DNA from: Streptomyces sp. YPW6 | GTDB taxonomy: Bacteria > Actinomycetota > Actinomycetes > Streptomycetales > Streptomycetaceae | Reading direction: 5' to 3' | DNA: 64,000 bases | NCBI RefSeq assembly: GCF_018866325.1 | Contig: NZ_CP076457.1 | Location: forward strand, 4,747,001-4,811,000 | In this document: positions 57,344 to 64,000 of the stretch, piece by piece | How the letters are laid out: each line of letters starts with the position of its first letter | Numbering within the stretch: position 1 is the stretch's first letter | Notes under the pieces: generated by a model | The model's input: the letters and a program-made list of their open reading frames with translations, nothing else | Told to the model about the DNA's origin: nothing | Databases searched by the model: none | Program-made: the position numbers and the translations under genes

Positions 57344-57493
57344 CCACGGCCCGTGCGGTCGTGCGGTCGTGTGGCCCGTGCGTTCCGTGCGGTCGCACGG
57401 CCGGTGGCCTGCGGAACGACCCCGGCCGTCCGTACGCGCGTACGGACGGCCCGCACGGCAGCGCCATCGCCGCCGGAAGGCAGAGGAGCCCCC

Positions 57494-58570
57494 ATGTCGC
57501 CACCCACCTCGCACCGGTGCCGTGCGCTGCCCGTCCTCGTGGCGGCGCTCGCCGCGCTGCTGTGCGGGCTCGCGCCCCCGGCCGCCGCCGACGGTCCGGC
57601 CGGATGGACGGCCCGTCCCGCGGGCGGCACCGGCCAGGACGCCCGGCCGTACGTCTATCTGGAGGGCGCGCCCGGAACGGTCCTCCAGGACCGCCTCGCG
57701 GTGACCAACTCCGGCCGGACCCCGCTGACCGTACGGCTCCGGGGCGACGGCCGGGCCGGGGCCTGGATCAGGTTCGCCGAGGACACCGTCAGCGTCCCGG
57801 CCCGGACCCGCGCGGAGGTGCCGCTCGCCGTCACGGTGCCGCCCGACACGGTTCCCGGTGACGCCTCCGGGGCGGCCGTGGCCGTCGGCGGCGGCGAGGA
57901 GATCCGCGTGCCGGTCCGGGTCCGCACCGTCGGCCCGACACTGGCGGCGCTCAGTGTCGAGGACGTCGAGATCTCCGGCGGGAGCATCCGGTACACCCTG
58001 GTCAACCGGGGCAACGCGATGCTGAGGCCCCGGCTGGCGGTGCGGGCCGAGGGGGTGTTCGGCACGCTGCTGGACCGCCCGGAACGCCCTCTGCCGCTGG
58101 AGCTGGCCCCGGGACGGAAGGCCGAGCGGACCGAACCCTGGCCCGACGCACCGGCGTTGGACGCGGTCACCGTACGGCTGCGGGTCACCGCGTCGGGCGG
58201 TGTCCGGGACGAGGCCGAGGCGTCGGCGACGTACATCCCGGTGGCCCCGGCCGTCGGCGCCGGGCTGCTGGTCCTCGGCGGCCTGGCCGCGATCGCCTCC
58301 GGCGCGTACCGGCGACGGCGCACCGGGCGTGCGGCCCCGCAACCGCCCCCGGACACGGGGTCCTCGGCGCGGCCCCAACCCCGTGAGCGGACCGGCCCTC
58401 CGGCGGAGCCGGGCCCTGGGGCGGAGCCGGGAGGCAGGGCGAAGGAGGAAAGCCCGGTGGAGCCGGGACGTACGGCGAAGGAGGAAGGCCCGGTCGGGTC
58501 GGGACGCACGGCGATGGCGGAACGCCCGGTGGAAACCGAACCGTTGCTGAAGGCGGGAGCGAAGACGTGA
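57494..58570 (+). CDS. Secreted membrane-anchored protein with DUF916-like domains
   Basis: This 358-residue protein has a signal peptide (ALPVLVAALAALLCGLAPPAAA) and two beta-sandwich regions. The first (VYLEGAPGTVLQDRLAVTNSGRTPLTVRLRGDG ... FAEDTVSVPARTRAEVPLAVTVPPDTVPGDASG) and second (SIRYTLVNRGNAMLRPRLAVRAEG) resemble the DUF916/WxL-interacting type. A single helix near 260-285 (VGAGLLVLGGLAAIASGAY) and a basic, repetitive cytoplasmic tail with RTAKEE/RTAMAE units follow. In Firmicutes such proteins bind WxL surface proteins and peptidoglycan. The start ATG 57494 follows GAGGAGC. Its stop overlaps the next start. Confidence 0.85.
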   Translation: MSPPTSHRCRALPVLVAALAALLCGLAPPAAADGPAGWTARPAGGTGQDARPYVYLEGAPGTVLQDRLAVTNSGRTPLTVRLRGDGRAGAWIRFAEDTVSVPARTRAEVPLAVTVPPDTVPGDASGAAVAVGGGEEIRVPVRVRTVGPTLAALSVEDVEISGGSIRYTLVNRGNAMLRPRLAVRAEGVFGTLLDRPERPLPLELAPGRKAERTEPWPDAPALDAVTVRLRVTASGGVRDEAEASATYIPVAPAVGAGLLVLGGLAAIASGAYRRRRTGRAAPQPPPDTGSSARPQPRERTGPPAEPGPGAEPGGRAKEESPVEPGRTAKEEGPVGSGRTAMAERPVETEPLLKAGAKT

Positions 58571-59751
58571 CGCGGCAGCTCGGACCCGAAGCCTCTCGCC
58601 CCACCCGGCGGACCCGGCACCCGTCGACCCGGCCGACCGGGCCCCTGCCCACCCGGCCGACCGAACCCCGGCCCCTGACCGCCCTCCCGGCACTCCTCGC
58701 ACTCCTCTGCGCCCTCTCCGCCCTCTCCGCTCTGTTCGTCCTGAACGCGCCGGGCGCGCGGGCGGCCGAGGGTGACCCTGCTGTCAGCCTCTCCAAGAAG
58801 GAGGCGGGCAAGGGCGGGGCGATCACCGTGAGCGGCAGCGGCTGGCGGCCCGATGCGCTGCTGATGCTGCTGATCTGCGGTCAGTCCACGCCCGAGCGGG
58901 GCGTCATCGGCGGCACCAACTCCTGCGCGAACGCCGACGGCCGGGCTGTCACGACCGACAAGAAGGGCGCCTTCAGCAAGAAGCTGCCGGTGAGCGAACC
59001 GCCGAAACCGTGCCCCTGTGTGGTGCACGTCGTCACGGTGACGGGTGAACAGGAGCTGGTCGACGCGGTGTTCACGGTGGCGGGCCACCCCACGGCGGAT
59101 CTCCCGCGGCAGAGCGGCGACGGGAGGCTCGCGGTACTGGCCACCACCAGCCTGGAGGGCGACAGCTCCCTGCTCACCTGGTTCGGGGCCCCGCCCGCCC
59201 GCCGGCTCGTCCTCACCGTGGGCAATCCCGGGTCGGCCCCGGTCACGGACCCCGTCTTCGAGATCGGCACCGCGCACGGCGTCTACGCCCCGCAGTGGGA
59301 GGAGCGACCGTGGCGCGGCACGGTCCCGCCCGGTGGCAGGGCGCGGATCGAACTGCCGGTCGAGCTGTCCGCGGGCGCGCACGGCGACTACCAGGTCTCC
59401 CTGCGGTACGGGGACAAGGTGCTGGCCGAGCAGCCGTGGGGGGTGGGCCGGCCCTGGGGCGTCACGCTCTTCTGGATCCTGCTCTGCGTGGTCGTCCCGG
59501 CGGCGGTCTTCCGTATCGGCATGGCGGTCGTGGACAAGGTCCGGCCCCGCCCCGCCGGCGCCCACCGCATGCGGAGACCGAACGCGGCCCCCACCGCGAC
59601 CTCCAGCGTCTCCACGAACCCGGACACGACGGCCAGCAAGGCGACCACCAACGCGACCACGAGCGCGGCCACCGCCGCGCTGCCGTGGTTCACCCCGGAT
59701 TCCGCACCGTCCGAGAACCGACCCCGACCCACGACGAAGGGACAAGCGTGA
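58567..59751 (+). CDS. Secreted protein with neocarzinostatin-like and sandwich domains
   Basis: This 394-residue protein starts at GTG 58567, overlapping the preceding stop (GTGA). After a long basic N-region and a hydrophobic stretch (LPALLALLCALSALSALFVLNAPGARA) comes a neocarzinostatin-type beta fold (GDPAVSLSKKEAGKGGAITVSGSGWRPDALLMLLICGQS ... FSKKLPVSEPPKPCPCVVHVVTV). A DUF916-like sandwich follows (RLVLTVGNPGSAPVTDPVFEIGTAHG). One C-terminal helix (WGVTLFWILLCVVVPAAVFRI) and a Thr/Ala-rich cytoplasmic tail end it. The binding role of the first domain is unknown. Confidence 0.82.
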   Translation: MTRQLGPEASRPTRRTRHPSTRPTGPLPTRPTEPRPLTALPALLALLCALSALSALFVLNAPGARAAEGDPAVSLSKKEAGKGGAITVSGSGWRPDALLMLLICGQSTPERGVIGGTNSCANADGRAVTTDKKGAFSKKLPVSEPPKPCPCVVHVVTVTGEQELVDAVFTVAGHPTADLPRQSGDGRLAVLATTSLEGDSSLLTWFGAPPARRLVLTVGNPGSAPVTDPVFEIGTAHGVYAPQWEERPWRGTVPPGGRARIELPVELSAGAHGDYQVSLRYGDKVLAEQPWGVGRPWGVTLFWILLCVVVPAAVFRIGMAVVDKVRPRPAGAHRMRRPNAAPTATSSVSTNPDTTASKATTNATTSAATAALPWFTPDSAPSENRPRPTTKGQA

Positions 59752-61220
59752 GAACGCAACGGAGGATGAGCGCGGCGGGAGTCGCGCTGATGCTCGGCGG
59801 CGCGGGCATCCTGATGGCCGCGAGCCCGGCCCGGGCCGCCGAGGTCAGTTATGCGACGGAGTGCGTTCCGCCGCCGATCTCGGGGCTGCCCGCCGTGCAG
59901 GGCACCACGAAGGTGGAGCTGACCGCTCCGGCCGAGGCGAAGGTGGGCGACGAGATCGAGGTCGTCTGGAAGACGGTCGAGGCCGCGTCCAAGAACCCGG
60001 ACGTGCTGGACCTGGGTGCGGACACGGTCAAGCCGACCGGAACCGTCACCCTGGGCGGTGCGGCGAGCGGCGAACTGAAGCTGGAGGGCCCTCGGCAGAA
60101 TCCGCCGATCCCCAAGAACAGCCCCATGGTGCTGCCCGACATGAAGGGCACGCTGAAGCTGGAGAAGGCCGGAGAGATCACGCTGACGCCGGGCGCTTAC
60201 AAGATCAACGTGTCCAGGCCGATCTCCACGGACACCAAGTGCGCGCCGACCGAGGAGGTGCGGCCGGGCGCCACCATCAAGGTCACCGACGGCAGCGGCT
60301 CCACCACGGGCGGCACGACCACCGGCGGCACGGACTCCGGCGGAACCACGTCCGGGGGCGGCACGGACTCCGGCGGAACCACCACCGGCGGAACCACCAC
60401 CGGCGGAACGGACTCCGGCGGCACCACGACGGGCGGTTCGGACAGCGGGGGCACGACCAGCGGCGGCACGGACAGCGGGGGCGCCAGCAGCGGCGGTGCG
60501 GACTCCGGAGGCACCGCTTCCGGGGGTGGTGACGGCGGAAGCACCGGCGGCGGAGGCGGCGCGACCGACTTCCCCGGCAAGGAGGTGTCCGTCGCCTATG
60601 CGTGCAAGACCCCCATCGGGGACAAGAACGCCACCTCACCGGTCCGGATCAGCGCCAGGAAGAGCGGCGGCGACTACGACCTGACGGTGAAGTTCAGCAA
60701 GTCCGTGATGGACAGCCCGATCGACATCCCGGCCGGCCAGGTCAAGCCGTCCATGGAGGTCCGGCTCGGCGGGGCGGACCAGGGCACGGTCGCGGTCGAG
60801 GGGCCGTTGAACAAGGAGGTCATCAAGACCGGCGCCCCGATCGAGATCCCCGATCTCACCGGCACGTACAAGCCCGGCGCGAGCGGGAAGTCCACGCTCA
60901 GCCCCGGCGTCCTCACGGTGATGGCCGCCGGTACGACGACCACCTGCACCCCGCCCGCCGACGTGGCCGTCTCCCTGGAGCTGGACACCTCCGCCCAGCC
61001 GGGCGGCGCGTCCGGCGGCAGCGGAAGCGGCGGCGCGGCCGCCTCGGGCGGAGCCGCGGCGTCCGGCGGCGGCACGGACTCGGGCGGCGGCCTGGCCGCC
61101 ACCGGCGCCGAGGACGGCGGTGCGCTGAGGGCGCTCGGCCTGGTCGCCGGCACGGCGATCCTCCTGGGCGGCGCGGTGTTCACGTTCACCCCGTGGCGGA
61201 GGCTGCTCGGCCCGCGTTGA
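59748..61220 (+). CDS. Two-domain LAXTG surface protein
   Basis: This 490-residue protein starts at GTG 59748, overlapping the preceding stop. After a signal peptide (to about ARAAEV) it has two related beta domains, about 31-185 and 285-425. They are joined by about 90 residues of Gly/Ser/Thr repeats (GGTDSGGTT-type, nucleotides 60295-60560). The second domain (YACKTPIGDKNATSPVRISARKSGG) is very close to that of the protein at 56612-57343. The C-terminus has LAATG at 449-453, a hydrophobic helix and WRRLLGPR, the class E sortase signal known from chaplins. It closes a GTGA-coupled operon. Confidence 0.88.
   Translation: MRTQRRMSAAGVALMLGGAGILMAASPARAAEVSYATECVPPPISGLPAVQGTTKVELTAPAEAKVGDEIEVVWKTVEAASKNPDVLDLGADTVKPTGTVTLGGAASGELKLEGPRQNPPIPKNSPMVLPDMKGTLKLEKAGEITLTPGAYKINVSRPISTDTKCAPTEEVRPGATIKVTDGSGSTTGGTTTGGTDSGGTTSGGGTDSGGTTTGGTTTGGTDSGGTTTGGSDSGGTTSGGTDSGGASSGGADSGGTASGGGDGGSTGGGGGATDFPGKEVSVAYACKTPIGDKNATSPVRISARKSGGDYDLTVKFSKSVMDSPIDIPAGQVKPSMEVRLGGADQGTVAVEGPLNKEVIKTGAPIEIPDLTGTYKPGASGKSTLSPGVLTVMAAGTTTTCTPPADVAVSLELDTSAQPGGASGGSGSGGAAASGGAAASGGGTDSGGGLAATGAEDGGALRALGLVAGTAILLGGAVFTFTPWRRLLGPR
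60295..60560 (+). repeat. Gly/Ser/Thr-coding repeat in the LAXTG protein gene
   Basis: Imperfect repeats of GGCACGGACTCCGGCGGAAC and relatives encode GGTDSGGTT/S units in the inter-domain linker. They probably vary in number between strains. Confidence 0.8.
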
Positions 61221-61427
61221 GCGCGGGCCGCGAGCTTGGACCGGGCCGCTGCCCGGTCCAAGCTCAGAACTAGCTCAATTCGCCCACTACGCCTTGCTCG
61301 AACAAGATCGATAAGGCTAGGTTCCTCAGGTATCTCTTCGCAGGAGCGAAGGGAAGGGTCTGGGTGCGGCGTTCACCGGCAGGCTTGACCACCTGCCGGC
61401 GCCGCGCTGCTGGAGAAGAGGAACATC

Positions 61428-61793
61428 ATGAAGGTGACCTGGGGGAAGAAGGCTGTGACGGGCGTGCTCGCCGGCCTGCTGGTGACGTCCGGGCTGTCGC
61501 TCGCCACCGCGGCGCCGGCCGCCGCGGCCGGTGCGAAGTACACCTGCAAGGCCACGCCCAGCCTCTCGCTGGGGCGTCCGGTCTCGACGTCGTCCTGCAA
61601 GAAGTCGTCCAAGGGGAAGGCCGTCAAGAAGCACCGCGCCGTGCTCGTGTGTGACGTGGTGCGCGGCCGCGGCGCCGAGCACACCATCCCGTGGACGGTG
61701 TTCGGCGACTGGAAGAAGCCCGGTGAGAAGTCCTCGGTGAAGTGCGGGTTCAGCAGCTTCCTGCGCAGCGTCAAGGTCGAGACCAAGAAGTAG
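61428..61793 (+). CDS. Small secreted protein of unknown function
   Basis: This 121-residue protein has a clear signal peptide (MKVTWGKKAVTGVLAGLLVTSGLSLATAAPAAAA) and a basic mature part of about 85 residues with four Cys (YTCKAT, STSSCKKSSK, VLVCDVV, VKCGF), which could form two disulfides. No family is recognised. The ATG at 61428 follows GGAGAAGAGG. It follows the surface operon after 207 bp and ends before a remarkable 25-bp hairpin. Confidence 0.82.
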   Translation: MKVTWGKKAVTGVLAGLLVTSGLSLATAAPAAAAGAKYTCKATPSLSLGRPVSTSSCKKSSKGKAVKKHRAVLVCDVVRGRGAEHTIPWTVFGDWKKPGEKSSVKCGFSSFLRSVKVETKK

Positions 61794-61821
61794 TCGGGCC
61801 CCGGAAGCGCCGGCTTGACGG

Positions 61822-61875
61822 CATACGGCAGCGGGTCCGCACGAGAGCTTTCTCGTGCGGACCCGCTGCCGTATG
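61822..61875. terminator. Perfect 25-bp hairpin between convergent genes
   Basis: The arms 61822-61846 and 61851-61875 are exact complements, 25 bp, around a GCTT loop. The stem includes the block GCAGCGGGTCCGCACGAGA. It lies 28 bp after one stop and 16 bp before the other and probably terminates both genes. Confidence 0.9.
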
Positions 61876-61891
61876 TACGTCCCTGGGGGAG

Positions 61892-63391
61892 TTACTTCAC
61901 GCCGCCCATGAGGGCGCGGATCTTGCGGCCCGCCACCATGAAGGCGATACCCGCGGCCACCGCCACGCCCGCCTGCAGCGTGTAGTACGCAGCGTCGCCC
62001 AGCGGAGCGTTGAGCTTCGTGGTCCAGCCGTTCAGGGCGTTGCCCGTCGAGGTAGCCAGGAACCACAGACCCATGATCTGGCCGACGAACATCTTCGGCG
62101 CCAGCTTCGTGGAGAGGGACAGGCCGACCGGGGAGAGGCACATCTCACCCATGGTCTGCGCCAGGTAGACCGCGAGCAGCCAGAACACGGTGACCTTGCC
62201 GGTGTCGCTGTTGGCCGCGGCGGCGCCCGCCAGACCCATGATGCCGAAGGAGCCACCGATGAGAAGCATCGCCAGGGCGAACTTCATCGGGGTGCTGGGC
62301 TCGCGGTTGCGCGTGGCCAGCTTGACCCAGAGCGCGGCGAAGATCGGAGCCAGGATGATGACCATGGCCGGGTTGACCGACTGCAGCCAGGAGGCCGGGA
62401 ACTCCCAGCCGCCGATGAAGCGGTCCGTCTTGTTGTCCGCGAAGATCGTCAGCAGCGAACCGGACTGGTCGTAGATCATCCAGAAGAGCACGGCGGTGAT
62501 GAAGAACCACACGTACGCCTTGATCTTCGGCCGGTCCTCCTTGGTCAGCGCCGGGTCCCGGAAGATCGTGATGAAGTAGACGACCGGCACGACGACGCCC
62601 AGCACGGCCAGGACGTTGACGATGTGCTCGATGTCGTACGTGCCCAGCGCCAGGTCGATCAGCAGCGCGGCGACCGCGATGCCGGCCCACAGGGCGACCT
62701 TGCGCAGCGTCTTCCGCCGCTCCTCGGGGGAGATGGGCTTCGCGGGCAGCTTGCCGACGTCGCCGAGGTGCTTGGAGCCGATCGCGTACTGGATCACCGC
62801 GAAGGTCATACCGACACCGGCGACACCGAAGCCGAGGTGCCAGTTGACGTGCTCGCCGAGGTAACCGACCAGCAGCGGGGCGGCGAGGCCACCGATGTTG
62901 ATGGCCATGTAGAAGAGCGTGAAGCCGGCGTCACGGCGGGCACTGGGCTGGCCCTGGTAGAGGCCGCCGACCATCGCCGAGATGTTCGGCTTCAGCAGGC
63001 CCGTACCGGCAGCGATCAGTGCCAGGCCGATGAAGAACGCGATGTCGCTCGGCAGTGCCAGGGTGAAGTGGCCCAGCGCGATGATGATCCCGCCGACCAG
63101 AACGGCCTTGCGGGCGCCCCAGAGACGGTCGGCGACCCAGCCGCCGGGCATCGCGGCCATGTAGACGACGGCGTTGTAGACACCGTAGATGGAGGCGGCG
63201 AGCGCCTCCCGGCCCTCAAGGGGGCCGTCGAGCACAGCGGCCACCAAGTACAGGGTGAGGATGGCGCGCATCCCGTACCAGGAGAAGCGTTCCCACATCT
63301 CCGTCATGAACAGGGTGGCCATACCGCGGGGGTGGCCGAAGAAGGTCTTCTCGCCGGAACTCGGCGAGTCCTTCGTCAGGCTGGACGCCAT
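61892..63391 (-). CDS. POT/PTR family proton-dependent peptide transporter
   Basis: This 499-residue membrane protein has 12-14 helices and POT signatures: GHPRGMATLFMTEMWERFSWYGMRAILTLYLV (with the E-x-x-E-R type helix 1), GGWVADRLWGARKAVLVGGIIIALGH, GTGLLKPNISAMVGGLY, and TMGEMCLSPVGLSLSTKLAP. It imports di- and tripeptides with protons (DtpT type). The ATG at 63391 follows AAGGAT. It is a single-gene unit, converging with the small secreted protein gene. Confidence 0.95.
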   Translation of the reverse strand: MASSLTKDSPSSGEKTFFGHPRGMATLFMTEMWERFSWYGMRAILTLYLVAAVLDGPLEGREALAASIYGVYNAVVYMAAMPGGWVADRLWGARKAVLVGGIIIALGHFTLALPSDIAFFIGLALIAAGTGLLKPNISAMVGGLYQGQPSARRDAGFTLFYMAINIGGLAAPLLVGYLGEHVNWHLGFGVAGVGMTFAVIQYAIGSKHLGDVGKLPAKPISPEERRKTLRKVALWAGIAVAALLIDLALGTYDIEHIVNVLAVLGVVVPVVYFITIFRDPALTKEDRPKIKAYVWFFITAVLFWMIYDQSGSLLTIFADNKTDRFIGGWEFPASWLQSVNPAMVIILAPIFAALWVKLATRNREPSTPMKFALAMLLIGGSFGIMGLAGAAAANSDTGKVTVFWLLAVYLAQTMGEMCLSPVGLSLSTKLAPKMFVGQIMGLWFLATSTGNALNGWTTKLNAPLGDAAYYTLQAGVAVAAGIAFMVAGRKIRALMGGVK

Positions 63392-63880
63392 GGTCGATCC
63401 TTGCTGGTCGGGACGCGCCGCCTCGTGAGCGGTACGCGCCCGGTGGGGGGCAGCCGGCACCGGCGCGGCATGCCCCGTCCCCACGCCTGAGGGGACGTGC
63501 TCCGGGCGGCCGGGCTCCTGGCGGGGGCTCGGCGGCGGAGCGGGGAAGAACCGCGTCGGGATCCACACCCGGGGCGCGTTCTCGTGCTCCGGGCCCGGCT
63601 CACAGGTCATTCACTCTGAGCGGGCCGGCGAGCACCGGCCCCGCACACAAAAGGGACCCTTGGCGTTCATGGCTGCCCAAAGGTCCTTGAGTAGTGCAAC
63701 AGGCGTCGGGACACCATACGACACGACACGGCAGGATATGAAAGGACTTGAGAGATGGATCACAGGTCCTGATGGAACCAGACTCCCATATTCCAAGGTC
63801 TCCGGCCGCTTTGTGGCGCTGACCCGCAGGTGACGCCGCGGGCCTCACCGCGAGCCCCCCGACCGGACTACCATCAGCCC
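63392..63880. other. Control region between the peptide transporter and response regulator genes
   Basis: This 489-bp region has no gene. It is less GC-rich than average from about 63650 to 63800 and contains related motifs AAAGGTCCTTGAGTAG (63679) and AAAGGACTTGAGAGAT (63740), and the palindrome AAGGGACCCTT (63652). The plus-strand TACCAT (63869-63874) is 6 bases before the response regulator ATG, suggesting a leaderless message. Confidence 0.5.
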
Positions 63881-64000
63881 ATGACCCTTGTACTGCTCGC
63901 CGAGGACGACGCATCCATCTCGGAGCCACTGGCCCGCGCACTGCGTCGGGAGGGTTACGAGGTCGAGGTCCGCCAGGACGGTCCGACCGCGCTCGACGCC
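63881..64000 (+). CDS. Response regulator (partial, 3' end beyond window)
   Basis: The first 40 residues, MTLVLLAEDDASISEPLARA then LRREGYEVEV, are the start of a receiver domain. The acidic pair (Glu-Asp-Asp, AEDD) that binds magnesium is present; the phosphorylated Asp lies just beyond the window. The start resembles OmpR-type regulators, but the output domain is not visible. The leaderless ATG at 63881 is supported by the TACCAT element. Confidence 0.85.
   Translation, partial: MTLVLLAEDDASISEPLARALRREGYEVEVRQDGPTALDA

Overview
The window is chromosomal core sequence of a Streptomyces. The evidence is very high GC, many GTG starts, a tRNA-Leu(UAA) gene matching bldA, and the order mfd - mazG - P450 - two rpf genes - eno - divIC - ppx - ndh - cfa-like gene - ABC transporter - bldA - cbs - hutU/hutF/hutI - SigB-type sigma factor. 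No phage, insertion sequence, rRNA or CRISPR array was seen.

Layout. 0-5 kb: mfd, an RsbW-like ATPase, and two UTRA/GntR genes. 5-13 kb: a membrane NACHT NTPase, a TetR/SCO6745-like pair, a secreted HNH protein, two GNAT-type genes and a lipoprotein. 13-20 kb: a solitary adenine-methylase-like protein, a membrane protein, a Ser/Thr kinase whose C-terminal part is in another frame, a SurA-like lipoprotein, mazG and a P450. 21-30 kb: two resuscitation-promoting-factor genes separated by a strong terminator, the second behind a ydaO (c-di-AMP) riboswitch; then eno, divIC, a DUF501 gene, ppx, ndh with Rex-type operators, and a cyclopropane-fatty-acid synthase homologue. 30-42 kb: a MacB/FtsX-type ABC exporter, bldA, a Bax-inhibitor-like membrane protein, two proteins of unknown function, a thiolase, an SGNH esterase and cystathionine beta-synthase. 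42-54 kb: small proteins, an RpiR regulator, a minus-strand operon with three Roadblock-type proteins plus a DUF4388-like protein, an amino-acid permease divergent from hutU, and hutU - M20 amidohydrolase - hutF - hutI. 54-64 kb: a SigB-family sigma factor divergent from a STAS antagonist and an RsbW-like ATPase, a cell-surface gene cluster with LPXTG and LAXTG proteins, a small secreted protein, a POT peptide transporter and the start of a response regulator.

How the parts connect. bldA reads UUA, and two genes in the window carry an in-frame TTA near their 5' end: the RsbW-like ATPase (codon 6) and one Roadblock protein (codon 17). Both are therefore predicted to depend on bldA. The hut genes form a urocanate-to-glutamate pathway in which the M20 enzyme, usually called allantoate amidohydrolase, sits where N-formylglutamate deformylase is needed. 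A promoter overlapped by an inverted repeat lies between the permease and hutU.

The best candidates for undescribed biology are the Roadblock operon, the DUF916-like/neocarzinostatin-like/sortase-substrate surface operon, and the solitary methylase with an altered catalytic motif and internal repeats.
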